A stretch of DNA of 64,000 bases from Solirubrobacteraceae bacterium (GCA_017744415.1 JAGIBJ010000062.1:1-64000); one strand, 5' to 3'. Positions 1 through 8,439 are shown, numbered from the stretch's first letter. Numbers and translations: made by a program. The notes: generated from the sequence alone by a model not told the origin.

Positions 1-127
1 CACCACGACTATCGGTGCACCTTCATGACTCACCCATCTGATCAGCCCGTTCCGCATGAATCTCGGACATTGACAATTAGAATTCACCCGCCACGGTGAG
101 AATGATCCGACATGCAAGGATCGTCGA

Positions 128-787
128 ATGACCGCCACCGCCGTGCCAGCCGATCCCGATGCCGCAGGGAAGCTCGTATTTGTGGGGCGCGCGGCCGCAG
201 TGCCGGCCGGACTCCTCGGGTTCCTCGCTGTGGTCGTCCGCGAGGGTTGGGGATACGGCACGGTCTCACGGATCGTGGGCCTCGTCCTCGCCGTCGCGCT
301 GCTGGCGCTCGGCGTGGCGTCGCTCCTGAAGGCCGACCGGCGACTGGACCTCGCGATCGTCGCGATCGGCGCCGCGCTCTGGGGCGGCCTCGGCATGCAG
401 TCGACGTACGGCACCTCGATGACGCTGTTCGCGATCGCCGCGTGGCTGGTCACGCTCGGAGCGTGGACACTCACCGCGTCACAGTTCGTCCTCGCCGGTG
501 GCGACACGATCGCCAACGCCATCTCCGTGGCCGATGTCGCTCGAGCGACCGCCGCGCCGGCCTCCGGAACATCGTTCGCCGATCGCGCCGTTCATCAGCC
601 GCCGGCGCCTGCCTACGTGGGCCGAGCAGATGGTTGGTACGCCGACGAAAGCGATCCGTCGCTCGTCCGCTACTTCGTCAACGGCGCGTGGACCGACCAC
701 ACGCAGGCCAACCCGAACGCCGTCGCCGCGGATGCGCTTCCAGACAGCACACGCGTGAAGATCGCGTTCGACGACGATCCCGCGTAG
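128..787 (+). CDS. DUF2510 membrane protein
   Basis: Protein of 219 residues with about four hydrophobic segments in residues 17-125, then a linker and a short C-terminal module. That module carries the DUF2510 signature: GWYADES, a central aromatic patch, then WTDHTQ. DUF2510 is a small Trp-rich module common on actinobacterial membrane proteins, and its role is unknown. An AAGGA about 8 nt before the ATG could act as ribosome binding site. It converges with a second DUF2510 gene that ends 15 bp downstream, so the two are probably diverged relatives in tail-to-tail orientation. Function cannot be stated beyond membrane location. Confidence 0.8.
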   Translation: MTATAVPADPDAAGKLVFVGRAAAVPAGLLGFLAVVVREGWGYGTVSRIVGLVLAVALLALGVASLLKADRRLDLAIVAIGAALWGGLGMQSTYGTSMTLFAIAAWLVTLGAWTLTASQFVLAGGDTIANAISVADVARATAAPASGTSFADRAVHQPPAPAYVGRADGWYADESDPSLVRYFVNGAWTDHTQANPNAVAADALPDSTRVKIAFDDDPA

Positions 788-801
788 CGCCCGGTCGGCG
801 A

Positions 802-1371
802 TCAAGCCGGGCGCGTGTGCTCGGTCCAGCTCAGCCCGTCCCACCAGCGCAGCCCGCTGGGATCGGACGGATCTGAGTACCAGCCCTGTTCGCGCCGAGG
901 CTGGGCGGAGGGGGCCGGAGCGAGGTACGCCGGGGACGGGCGCGCGGCGGTTGGCCGCGCGGCGAGCAGGCCGACCGTCGCGACCATGGCGGCAACGAAG
1001 GCGAGCGCCGACGTCACCATCTGCACGATGCCGGCGGCATCGTCACCGGTGTAGTACCCGGCGGAGAGCGGCGCCGCCGCGAGTGCCGCGCCCGCGGCAA
1101 TACCGCCCAGCAGCACCGCACGGGCCGATGCCGATCGTGAGAACAAACGGAGTGAGCTGGCGAGCCACAGCAGACACAATGCGATGCTCACCGCGAACCC
1201 GATCGAGTAGAAGACCAGTGCCCGGCCGTCCCAATACTCGTGTTCACGGGCGGTCAGCACCACGTGCCACACCGTTGGGATGAGCAACATCACTGCACCG
1301 AACACTCCGAAGGCGGCGGCGATGGTCGCTGCCCCACGGCGCGGGACAGGTGGTACCTCATGAGTTGTCAT
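802..1371 (-). CDS. DUF2510 membrane protein
   Basis: Protein of 189 residues with four hydrophobic segments and a C-terminal DUF2510 module (GWYSDPSDPSG, then WWDGLSWTEHT). The ATG at 1371 is preferred over a TTG at 1386. A strong GGAGGG lies about 8 nt before the ATG, and the longer start would sit on top of that Shine-Dalgarno sequence. It shares topology and the C-terminal module with the convergent neighbour at 128-787. Role unknown; the module may mediate contacts at the cell envelope. Confidence 0.8.
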   Translation of the reverse strand: MTTHEVPPVPRRGAATIAAAFGVFGAVMLLIPTVWHVVLTAREHEYWDGRALVFYSIGFAVSIALCLLWLASSLRLFSRSASARAVLLGGIAAGAALAAAPLSAGYYTGDDAAGIVQMVTSALAFVAAMVATVGLLAARPTAARPSPAYLAPAPSAQPRREQGWYSDPSDPSGLRWWDGLSWTEHTRPA

Positions 1372-1446
1372 CGAAGGTCCCTCCAACGAGCAAACGTGCG
1401 CACAGACTAACCACGAGCGTTAGGGGCGCGAACGAATTCATATCGC

Positions 1447-2408
1447 TCAGCCGCATACCGGCTCGAGCGGTCGCAGCGCGACCACTTCGAAGTCGCGGCT
1501 CACCCGCCCGATCTCGTCCGGCACGGCCGCGAGTCGGACGTTGAGCGACATCGCCGTGTCGCTCTCGAGCGGGCGGAAGAAGTCGTCGAAGTGGCTCGCG
1601 ACGACGACGTGCGGCTCGAGGCGTCGCAGGATCCGCGACCAGTAGTCGCGGGTGAACATGCGGCCTGCAATGCCTGCGAGGAACACGTCGACGCCGCCCG
1701 TCGGCACCTCGTCGTCGATCAGGTCGGCGCTGCCCTGGTGGTAGAGCGTGAAGCCCGCGACCTCGATGTGCACGCCGTACACCTGGCCGCACTTGTAGGC
1801 CGACGGGCTGAGGCCATCCAGGTGATCGCAGGTGAGCTCGCCGTCGCTCGGCACCGCCAGTCCGAGAAGCAGCTTGGAGTGCACGCTGGGGAAGAAGCGC
1901 ACCGTGAACGGGCCGAGCTCATAGGGCCGACGCAGATCGACCTCGATCGCACGCGCCTCGTCGCCGTAGGCCCGCATCAGCTGCACCAGCGATGCCGAGC
2001 CGAGCGCGGGAGCGTCGTAGCGCGCGGCGATCAGGGGGATGTCGATCGCGTGGTCGAAATGCGTATGGCCGGCGATCACCCCGACGACATCGCCCGCGTT
2101 TGGATCAAGCACCCGCTCGTAGACGCCGACGTCGGGCACGGCTCGCCCCGACCGTACGAGCGCGCCGAGCGGCACGCGCGAAAGGTAGGGGTCGACGTAG
2201 AGCGTCTGTGCCCCTCGTAGGTGAGGCGGTACCCCGCCGTGCCGAGCCACTCGAGCTCGAGGCCGGGCGGGAGGCCGAGCCGCTGCGCGACCCCGTCTGA
2301 CAGGTCGTGCAGAGCAGCCCGGTCTTCAGCGTCGCGCGCAGCGCGGTGCCGCACGAATCGGCCGAGGCTGGTGACGTAGCGCGCCAGCTCGCGGGCAGAA
2401 GGGCTCAT
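1447..2408 (-). pseudogene. metallo-beta-lactamase-fold hydrolase, frameshifted
   Basis: Two overlapping reading frames together make one metallo-hydrolase. The upstream frame (start ATG 2408) supplies the N-terminal strand LEWLGTAGYRLTYEG. The downstream frame continues with AQTLYVDPYLSRVPLG and the metal-binding GHTHFDH. The join falls on a run of four C at 2211-2214 (G on the coding strand). One extra base there would give a continuous protein of about 320 residues. The gene follows ferritin by 30 bp and probably shares its transcript. It is either a recently broken gene or a homopolymer base-calling error. Substrate unknown; distal residues resemble lactonase-like or UlaG-like enzymes only generally. 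Confidence 0.75.
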
Positions 2409-2438
2409 GACCGGCGGGCCGGTGGCCCAGGCGGCCGG

Positions 2439-2975
2439 CTAGAGCGGGCCGCCGGCGGCGACCGGTGCGTCGGCCTCGGTGCCGTCGGCCTTGCCGAAGC
2501 TCTCGCGGGCGATGAACTCCTCCGCGAGGAGCGGGTTGTCCTTCGAGCGCTCGGCGACCTTCAGGAGATCGTTCATCTTGCTGATCTCCTCCACCTGCTC
2601 CTTGAGGAACCACTGCGTGAACTCCTCGGAGATGAAGTCGTTGTTCGCGCGGGCGACGCGGGTGAGCTCGGCGATCTGCTCGGCGACGCGCTCCTCCTGC
2701 GCGAGCGCGAGGGCGATCGGCTCGACGATGTCGGCGAACGACGTCTGCGGCGACGCGACACCCGGGACGATGGCCTTCTGGCCGCGATCCATCAGGAACT
2801 GCAGCATCATCATCGCGTGGTTTCGCTCCTCGAGCGCCTGCTGGTAGAAGACCGCCGCGAGCTGCGGCAGGGTCTCGTCGTCGAAGTAGATCGCGATGGC
2901 GATGTACTGCTGCTCGGCGGCGAACTCGTTCGCGACCTGGGCGTTGAGCTTCTCGACGAACTCCGAGGCGATCAT
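2439..2975 (-). CDS. Ferritin (iron storage)
   Basis: A 178-residue non-heme bacterial ferritin (FtnA/BfrB type). It oxidises Fe(II) and stores it as a ferric mineral inside a 24-subunit cage. The four-helix bundle carries the expected ferroxidase residues: NEFAAEQQY in helix A, ALEERNHAMM in helix B with the E-x-x-H pair, and later E and Q residues in ISEEFTQWFLKEQ. Length matches the family, with a short Ala/Gly/Pro tail. The ATG at 2975 lies 7 nt after a TAGCCT box, which suggests a leaderless mRNA. The metallo-hydrolase gene follows 30 bp downstream. Confidence 0.93.
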   Translation of the reverse strand: MIASEFVEKLNAQVANEFAAEQQYIAIAIYFDDETLPQLAAVFYQQALEERNHAMMMLQFLMDRGQKAIVPGVASPQTSFADIVEPIALALAQEERVAEQIAELTRVARANNDFISEEFTQWFLKEQVEEISKMNDLLKVAERSKDNPLLAEEFIARESFGKADGTEADAPVAAGGPL

Positions 2976-2982
2976 GGCGAGC

Positions 2983-2988
2983 AGGCTA
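2983..2988 (-). promoter_or_regulatory. -10 box of ferritin gene
   Basis: TAGCCT fits TANNNT and ends 7 nt before the ATG, so transcription should begin at or next to the start codon. Confidence 0.5.
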
Positions 2989-3149
2989 TCGCTCCTGCGG
3001 GCGACGGCGGTCAGCGCGACCCGGCCGGTGCGAGCGACACCGCAATCGGCTTTTGACGGACCGCAAACTCCCAGGCAAAATCAGGGCCTCAGCGCCCATT
3101 CACACCGAATGCCTACCGTCAGCATCGGGATTCCTGTACGGTTTCGATC

Positions 3150-3332
3150 GTGCCGTCATCGGTGACCACGAAGAAGCGCTGCTGCAAGAGCGGGCCTCGG
3201 TGCAAGAAGTGCCCGGTCGTGTGGAAGCGCCTCGAGAACGAAGGCCTCGCGGTCCGCAAGGACAAGCGGGAGTGGAAGCCCACCGACGGCAAGATTCCCA
3301 AGCGGGCGATGAAGGCCGCCCGCGCGCGCTGA
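3150..3332 (+). CDS. Small Cys-rich basic protein
   Basis: A 60-residue, strongly basic protein with a cysteine cluster near the N-terminus (KKRCCKSGPRCKKCP). The spacing could bind a metal. Similar short basic proteins with a CCK...CK.CP cluster are, from memory, conserved in actinobacteria, but no function is known to me. Codon positions show the high G+C third-base use of the neighbours. The stop codon overlaps the first arm of a perfect hairpin that separates this gene from the convergent hemQ. Confidence 0.65.
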   Translation: MPSSVTTKKRCCKSGPRCKKCPVVWKRLENEGLAVRKDKREWKPTDGKIPKRAMKAARAR

Positions 3333-3371
3333 GACTCCGGACGACTCACGGCACGAGAGCCGGAGTCTCAG
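3329..3371. terminator. Perfect hairpin between convergent genes
   Basis: CTGAGACTCCGG at 3329-3340 pairs perfectly with its complement at 3360-3371. There is no U-tract on either strand. Placed between two convergent genes, it most likely serves as a bidirectional stop or processing signal. Confidence 0.5.
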
Positions 3372-3468
3372 CGCGGGGTACTTCCTGCCCGGGGTGACAC
3401 GGACCAGGCAGGGGCTGGGCGCCCCGCACACTAGTGAAACGGCGCGCCGCGAGGCGCCGCTCGCGTGC

Positions 3469-4200
3469 TTACGGCAGGTCGGCGACGGCGTCGGCGAGCG
3501 GCTTGCGCAGGCCGGTGAGGAACGGCAGCTCCTCGCGGGTGTGGCGGCGGGCGCCGGCGCCGCGCAGGTGGCGCATGAGGTCGACGATCCGCTCGATCTC
3601 CTCGGCCTCGAAGGCCAACAGGAACTCGTAGTCGCCGAGCGCGAACCCGGAGACGGTGTTGGCGCGCACGTCGGGGAAGCCGACGGCCATCATGCCGTGC
3701 TCGCGCAGCAGCGCGGAGCGCTCCGCGGGATCGAGCAGGTACCACTCGAGGCTGCGCACGAACGGGTAGACGCAGAGGTATTTGAGCGGGTCCTCGCCGG
3801 CGAAGAACGCCGGCACGTGACCCTTGTTGAACTCGGCCTCGCGATGCACGCCGATGTTGGTCCACCAAGGCGTGAGCGAGCGGCCGAGGCGCGTGTGCTG
3901 GAGGTTGACGAGCGCCTGCTGCAGGCCATCGGCCGTCTCGGAGATCAGCCAGAACATCAGGTCGGCCTCGGCGCGGAAGCCGACCAGTGAGTAGGTGCCG
4001 CGGATGTGCACCCCGGGGACGCTCGCGATGGCCTCCTCGGCCTCGGCGGCGGCTGCCGCGCGCTCCATCGGATCCAGACGACGGTCGCCGCGCTCGCCCG
4101 AGTAGGCCGCGTAGGCGGTGAAGGTGAGGCCGACGGGCTCGTTGCCGGAGCTCTCGGGCTTCACGTAGGTCTTCGTGGGCGTTTCGGTCGGGGCTGACAC
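3469..4200 (-). CDS. hemQ: Coproheme decarboxylase HemQ
   Basis: A 243-residue chlorite-dismutase-family protein. In the coproporphyrin-dependent pathway HemQ performs the last step, the peroxide-driven decarboxylation of coproheme III to heme b. The family motif YPFVRSLEWYLL is present and contains the catalytic tyrosine. LLREHGMMAVGFPDVRANTV carries the probable proximal histidine. The chlorite-dismutase distal arginine is not evident, which fits HemQ rather than a true Cld. The start is GTG 4200 with AAGGAG 9 nt upstream. It follows cgoX by 61 bp on the same strand, as expected for consecutive pathway enzymes. Confidence 0.93.
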   Translation of the reverse strand: MSAPTETPTKTYVKPESSGNEPVGLTFTAYAAYSGERGDRRLDPMERAAAAAEAEEAIASVPGVHIRGTYSLVGFRAEADLMFWLISETADGLQQALVNLQHTRLGRSLTPWWTNIGVHREAEFNKGHVPAFFAGEDPLKYLCVYPFVRSLEWYLLDPAERSALLREHGMMAVGFPDVRANTVSGFALGDYEFLLAFEAEEIERIVDLMRHLRGAGARRHTREELPFLTGLRKPLADAVADLP

Positions 4201-4261
4201 GTTCAGGTGCTCCTTGGCAACGGTCTCGGGAATCGCCGGTTCATGAGCGGTCCCCCGGGAA

Positions 4262-5749
4262 TCATGATCGCGCGATCTCGTCGCGCGCGGCAGTCAGGCC
4301 GAGGCGGATGAGCTGGGCGTCGGCGGCCGCGCGCCCGTCGCGGATGCAGAGCGGCACGCTCGCGCCGCGGTAGGCGGCGCCGGCGAGACTGAGCGCGGGC
4401 AGGGCTTCGGCGACCTCGGTGGTCGCGGCCGCGATGCGCTCGGGGTGGCCCGGCGCGTACTGCGGCAGCCCACCGGAGACCCGCACCACACGGCTCGCGA
4501 TCGGCGGCGCCGTCAGGCCCAGGATCTCGGCCAGCTCGCGATGCAAGGCGTTGACGAGGTCCTCGTCGGTGAGGCGTTCGAAGCGGGCGTCGTCGATGCG
4601 GCCCGTCGAGCACTTGATCACCACGGCGTGCGCAAGGTCGTCCCCCGTGCCCTGCTCTTCGGCGACCGCCCGGCGCTGCGGCCACTTGCGATCGAGGAAC
4701 GTGCAGGCAGTCATGAGGCGGCGCTCGGGGCGCGGGACGAGGAAGCCGGTGCCGGCCGGCAGCTCGGCGGGGAGCGACGACGGGTCGTATGCGAGCGCGG
4801 TGTGCGCGACCGAGGCGTAGGCCAGCGCGCCGAGCGTGGATGCCGCCGTGACCGCATGCGGCGCGATGAGCCCAGCCGCGGTCGCGGCCGGCACCGCCAA
4901 GATCACGCCGTCGGCCTCGATCACGCCGCCGCTCGCCAGGCGGAGCGTCAGCGTCGCGTTGTCGCCGGGCTCGATGGCGTCGACCCGGGCGCCGGTGCGC
5001 ACCTTCACGCCTGCATCGCGGATCGCCCGGATGATCGCCTCGGCGAAGGGCTGCATGCCGCCGCGCGGCGCCATGAACACGGGGGCGCGTGGCGCTCCGG
5101 CGGCTGGGACCGGCGGGGCCGTCTTGCGGAGGCCGCGCAGCAGTGAGCGGTCGGCGCGAGCGGCGGCAGCAATCTGCGGCGCGGTCGCAGCAAGGCTCAG
5201 GTCGTCACAGCGGCCGGCGTGCACGCCGCCGAGGAGCGGATCGATCACGCGCTCGAGCGTCTGGCGGCCGAGCCGCCGGCGGATCAGGTGGCCGATCGAC
5301 TCGTCGCCGGCGGGCGCGTTGGCCGGAAGGATCAGGTCGAGCCCGGCGCGCAGCAGCCCGAGCGGGCCGAGGAGCCCGGAGCGCACGAATGGCAGGGGGC
5401 CGCCGGGCAGGCCCGCGAGAATGCCGGCCGGCAGCGGGCGCAGCTTGCCGCGCGAAAGCAGGAACGCCCCGCCCTCTCCGGGCGCGACCAGCTCGTCGTC
5501 CATGCCCACCTCGCGCGCGAGCTCGCGCGCCCACGGCATGCGCACCAGGAGCGAATCTGGGCCGAAGTCGACGGGCCGCCCGGCGAACGACTCGGTGCGG
5601 ATCCAGCCGCCCAAGCGCTCGCTGGCCTCGAGCAGCGTCACCTCCAGCGGGAGGTCGACAGCGGCTGCACGGCCGGCGAGCCGGTGCGCCGCGGCGAGGC
5701 CACTGATACCACCACCGATCACCACCACATGCCTGACGGGTTCCGTCAC
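4262..5749 (-). CDS. cgoX: Coproporphyrinogen III oxidase CgoX (HemG/HemY family)
   Basis: A 495-residue FAD-dependent oxidase of the HemY family. With HemQ as neighbour it most likely oxidises coproporphyrinogen III to coproporphyrin III, though the family also includes protoporphyrinogen oxidases. The N-terminus has the Rossmann dinucleotide motif VVVIGGGISGLAAAHRL, then LLEASERLGGWIRTE. The C-terminus has the FAD-contacting YAPGHPERI and GASVPLCIRDGRAAA. It starts at GTG 5749; CAGACT lies 7 nt upstream and may be its own -10 box. HemQ follows directly. Confidence 0.92.
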   Translation of the reverse strand: MTEPVRHVVVIGGGISGLAAAHRLAGRAAAVDLPLEVTLLEASERLGGWIRTESFAGRPVDFGPDSLLVRMPWARELAREVGMDDELVAPGEGGAFLLSRGKLRPLPAGILAGLPGGPLPFVRSGLLGPLGLLRAGLDLILPANAPAGDESIGHLIRRRLGRQTLERVIDPLLGGVHAGRCDDLSLAATAPQIAAAARADRSLLRGLRKTAPPVPAAGAPRAPVFMAPRGGMQPFAEAIIRAIRDAGVKVRTGARVDAIEPGDNATLTLRLASGGVIEADGVILAVPAATAAGLIAPHAVTAASTLGALAYASVAHTALAYDPSSLPAELPAGTGFLVPRPERRLMTACTFLDRKWPQRRAVAEEQGTGDDLAHAVVIKCSTGRIDDARFERLTDEDLVNALHRELAEILGLTAPPIASRVVRVSGGLPQYAPGHPERIAAATTEVAEALPALSLAGAAYRGASVPLCIRDGRAAADAQLIRLGLTAARDEIARS

Positions 5750-5846
5750 GACTGTCAGTCTGACGTGTCGCGCCCCGCCCCCGCTCGGTGATTCGCGCCC
5801 GATCTCCGCGGAGAAGTACGCGCTCGCCTCAGACGGTCGGTACGAC

Positions 5847-5864
5847 GAGCACCGGGTGGTGCTC
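5847..5864 (-). terminator. Short hairpin after the upstream paralog
   Basis: GAGCACC at 5847-5853 and GGTGCTC at 5858-5864 form a perfect 7-bp stem with a 4-nt loop just past the stop codon of the gene ending at 5867. It lacks a U-tract, so attenuation before cgoX is only possible. Confidence 0.35.
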
Positions 5865-5866
5865 CG

Positions 5867-6427
5867 TTAGCGGATGCCCGTCAGAGAGATCGAGAGCGAC
5901 GCCTCGCCGTCACGCCCGTTCTGCGCGTCGCGCTCGTACGAGATGAGCAAAGAGCCCGCACGGTCGGCGTTCTCGCTGACATCGCGCGCGCCAGGCCGGG
6001 CACTCCAGCTCACGGACTCGCCGAGCTTGCGCACGTCCCCGGAAACACCCGGCTCGGTCACGGTCCTCCACCCCACCCGTTCGGCGGCGGCGCGGGCCTT
6101 CCGGAATTCCAACTCGATCCGGTCGGACGGAATGCGAAACCGCCTGTGGATCGAGGCGGGCAACCGGCTCCCCTTGATGCTGTCGTGAGCGTTCTCCTTG
6201 AACTCGCTACTCGGCTTGATGCCCGCGGGCTCGTACGACGCCATCGGGTCGTGCTTCAGCTGGCGCAGGTCGGAGCCTGGGAGCGACGTGACGACGCTGA
6301 GCCCGACGAGCGCGACGATCACCAGCGCCCCCCAACGGGTCCTCGGCCCCTTGCGCTGGCTGGGCCCAACCTCGCGGTTCGCGAGGTCCGGAGCGACGTA
6401 CGGCTTGACCTCGAGCGGATCCCCCAT
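5867..6427 (-). CDS. Membrane-anchored protein, tandem paralog B
   Basis: A 186-residue protein with a cytoplasmic N-terminus of about 32 residues, one hydrophobic segment (WGALVIVALVGLSVV), and an extracytoplasmic domain. It is clearly paralogous to the next gene at 6503-7072. Both share DPMASY.P.GI after the membrane segment, a central R(I/V)P.DR...EF(R/K).ARAAA.R.GW block, and a final S(I/L)(S)(I)TL strand. Both coding sequences are preceded by the same CCGATACGTAGG sequence, so the duplication included the promoter. I do not recognise the family. The pair interrupts an otherwise typical heme operon. Confidence 0.75.
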   Translation of the reverse strand: MGDPLEVKPYVAPDLANREVGPSQRKGPRTRWGALVIVALVGLSVVTSLPGSDLRQLKHDPMASYEPAGIKPSSEFKENAHDSIKGSRLPASIHRRFRIPSDRIELEFRKARAAAERVGWRTVTEPGVSGDVRKLGESVSWSARPGARDVSENADRAGSLLISYERDAQNGRDGEASLSISLTGIR

Positions 6428-6502
6428 GCCCTACGTATCGGATCTCGCGGTGTCACCTGAACCTCGCGTCAGCTCCGATCGCGCGTGCGAGTGACCGAGC
6501 GC

Positions 6503-7072
6503 TCAGTTGCCGTCGAGCGTGATGCTGAGCACTGGGTCAGCGCCAGGTCCGTACCGCGGGTCCTTCGCCAGTCGGATCGACACGCTCGCGGCGCGCGGCC
6601 GGGTCCAGTCGGCCGGTTCCGGCCGACGCCCGCTCCAGCCGACCGACCCACCGAACGGGATGTCAAACTCCGCAGGCTTCGATTCATCGTCCGGCGTCCA
6701 CCCGGCGCGCACGGCGGCGGCACGCGCACGCTTGAACTCCGCCACAGCGCGGTCCTCGGGCACGCGGAACGCGCGCCAGATCCCGGCCCGGTGACGTTTG
6801 CCCATCGACGAGCCAGCGTCGTCCTGATCGTTGCGAAAGGCCGCGATCCCGACCGGCGCGTACGAGGCCATCGGGTCGCGCTGCAGCGCCCGCAGCTCCG
6901 GGCCGGACCGATCGACAAGCTTCCAGGCGGCCACGGCCTCGACAGCAAGAACGAGCGCCAGCACAGTCACACCGGCGCGCGCGCTCGCGGTGAGGCGCGC
7001 TGAGCGCCAGTCTCCCGCGCGCTCGGCCGTGGTCGGTGCGACGTGTGGCTGCGGCTCGCCCGGCTCCTCCAT
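6503..7072 (-). CDS. Membrane-anchored protein, tandem paralog A
   Basis: A 189-residue protein with one hydrophobic segment (VTVLALVLAVEAVAAW) and an extracytoplasmic domain homologous to its downstream copy. Shared features are RDPMASYAPVGI, FRVPEDRAVAEFKRARAAA, and a C-terminal ADPVLSITLDG. The ATG at 7072 is preferred to a GTG at 7135. The N-terminal MEEPGEPQPHVAP matches MGDPLEVKPYVAP of the paralog, whereas the extra upstream residues are relics of a ferrochelatase gene. CCGATACGTAGG before the start is repeated before the paralog and holds a TACGTA -10 candidate. Function unknown. Confidence 0.75.
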   Translation of the reverse strand: MEEPGEPQPHVAPTTAERAGDWRSARLTASARAGVTVLALVLAVEAVAAWKLVDRSGPELRALQRDPMASYAPVGIAAFRNDQDDAGSSMGKRHRAGIWRAFRVPEDRAVAEFKRARAAAVRAGWTPDDESKPAEFDIPFGGSVGWSGRRPEPADWTRPRAASVSIRLAKDPRYGPGADPVLSITLDGN

Positions 7073-7104
7073 GCTCCTACGTATCGGAGCAAGCCCCGCC
7101 AGCT

Positions 7105-7359
7105 GTAGGCGGCGCCGCTTCTGACCGACGCGCACGTCGGCGAGCTCGACGCCACGCGCGCGGCGAGCGCATCCACCTGCGCGTTTGTGATCTCGAGCAG
7201 CGGGGAGCGGCCGCCGGGCAGCTGGCGCTAGCGCTAGGCGAGCTCCGCGATCACCTCGTCGCTCGGGGCATGCCCGTGGCGGATGTGGGTGCAGTACTCG
7301 TTCACCTCGCTCGGATCCGAGCCCGTGCCGGAGCCCATCGCGAGCAGGCCGATCCGCGC
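7105..7359 (-). pseudogene. Ferrochelatase (CpfC/HemH) N-terminal relic
   Basis: Directly after hemE one frame reads ARIGLLAMGSGTGSDP, then EYCTHIRHGHAPSDEVIAELA, two amber stops separated by one Arg, then GGRSPLLEITNAQVDALAARV. This follows ferrochelatase order exactly. The known family has GLL.MAYGTP near the start, YYTHIRRG, RYRAIGG.SPL..IT..QA, then VRVYVG. One TAG stands where the family has the Tyr of RYR. After AAR a frame change gives LADVRVGQKRR, and the homology ends. The rest of the gene is missing and is replaced by the paralog pair. It cannot make an active enzyme, so coproporphyrin ferrochelatase must be encoded elsewhere. Confidence 0.8.
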
Positions 7360-7360
7360 G

Positions 7361-8416
7361 CTACGCCGTCGCCTTCGCCGAGGTGAGCTCGCGAACGAGC
7401 CGCACGACCTTGCCAGGCGTCTCAGCGTTGGTCTCCGGGAGCACGCCGTGGCCGAGGTTGAAGATGTGTCCGACGGGGGGCGCGCTCTCGACGATGCGGC
7501 GCACCTCGGCCTCGATCACCTCATCAGGCGCGAGGAGGACGGCGGGATCGAGGTTGCCTTGCAGCGCGCAGCGCTCGGGCACGAGCCGGCGGGCGTCCGC
7601 GAGATCGATGCGCCAGTCGACGCCGACGCAGTCGGCGCCCGTCTCGGCGAGGAGATCGAGCAGGTGGCCGGTGCCGACGCCGAAGATCGTGCGCGGTACG
7701 CCGAGCTCGGCCAGCTCGTCGAAGAGGTCGCGCATCACGGGCAGGATGTGGTCGCGGTACTGCGCGCGGCTGAGCGTGCCGATCCAAGAGTCGAACACCT
7801 GCACCGCCTCGGCGCCGGCGTCCACCTGCTCGCGCAAGCTCTGCGCGGCGATGCGCGCCAGACGCGTGAGGAGGTCGCGGAAGAGCTCCGGGTCGCTGAG
7901 CATCATCGCCTTGGTGAGCGACTGCTGCTTGCTGGGGCCGCCCTCGACGAGGTAGCTCGCGAGCGTGAACGGCGCGCCGCAGAAACCGATGAGCGGGATG
8001 CCCTGCGGGCCGAGCTCAGCGGTGATCAGCTTGATCGTCTCCGCGAGTGCGGGCATGTCTTCGGCGGGCGCGAAGTCGCGCAGGCGCGTGAGATCCGCGC
8101 GGCTGCGGAACGGCTGCGCGACGACGGGCCCGATGCCCGCCTTGATCTCGACGTCGACGCCGATCGCCTCGAGCGGGGTGACGATGTCGGAGAAGAGGAT
8201 CGCCGCGTCGACGCCGTGGCGGCGCACCGGCTGGAGCGTCACCTCGGCGGCAAGATCCGGGCGGTGGGTGATCTCCATCAGGCTGCCGAGCTTGCGCACC
8301 TCGAGGTACTCGGGGAGGCTCCGGCCCGCCTGGCGCATGAACCACACGGGCGTGCGCTCGACGGGCTCGCGCCGGAGCGCACGCACGAGCAAGGGATCGG
8401 CCGAAGGCGAGACCAT
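7361..8416 (-). CDS. hemE: Uroporphyrinogen decarboxylase
   Basis: A 351-residue enzyme that converts uroporphyrinogen III to coproporphyrinogen III by removing four carboxyl groups in the cytoplasm. Both family signatures are present: PVWFMRQAGR near the N-terminus and GFCGAPFTLASYLVEGG in the middle. The catalytic Asp is in AAILFSDIVTPLEAIG, and the C-terminus keeps FNLGHGVLPET. The length is standard. The start ATG 8416 lies 6 nt after TACCCT, so the transcript is probably leaderless. It heads the minus-strand heme gene set. Confidence 0.96.
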   Translation of the reverse strand: MVSPSADPLLVRALRREPVERTPVWFMRQAGRSLPEYLEVRKLGSLMEITHRPDLAAEVTLQPVRRHGVDAAILFSDIVTPLEAIGVDVEIKAGIGPVVAQPFRSRADLTRLRDFAPAEDMPALAETIKLITAELGPQGIPLIGFCGAPFTLASYLVEGGPSKQQSLTKAMMLSDPELFRDLLTRLARIAAQSLREQVDAGAEAVQVFDSWIGTLSRAQYRDHILPVMRDLFDELAELGVPRTIFGVGTGHLLDLLAETGADCVGVDWRIDLADARRLVPERCALQGNLDPAVLLAPDEVIEAEVRRIVESAPPVGHIFNLGHGVLPETNAETPGKVVRLVRELTSAKATA

Positions 8417-8422
8417 CAGGTC

Positions 8423-8428
8423 AGGGTA
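8423..8428 (-). promoter_or_regulatory. -10 box of hemE
   Basis: TACCCT fits TANNNT and ends 6 nt before the hemE ATG, the spacing expected for a leaderless transcript. Confidence 0.5.
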
Positions 8429-8439
8429 CGTGCTGGCGG

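Noticed and set aside
3469-4200. Chlorite dismutase
   Set aside because: Neighbouring cgoX and hemE plus the YPFVRS tyrosine motif fit HemQ; no perchlorate genes are present.
7234-7338. Independent 34-residue small protein after hemE
   Set aside because: The sequence is the ferrochelatase N-terminus and homology continues in frame beyond the two stops, so it is a relic rather than a small gene.
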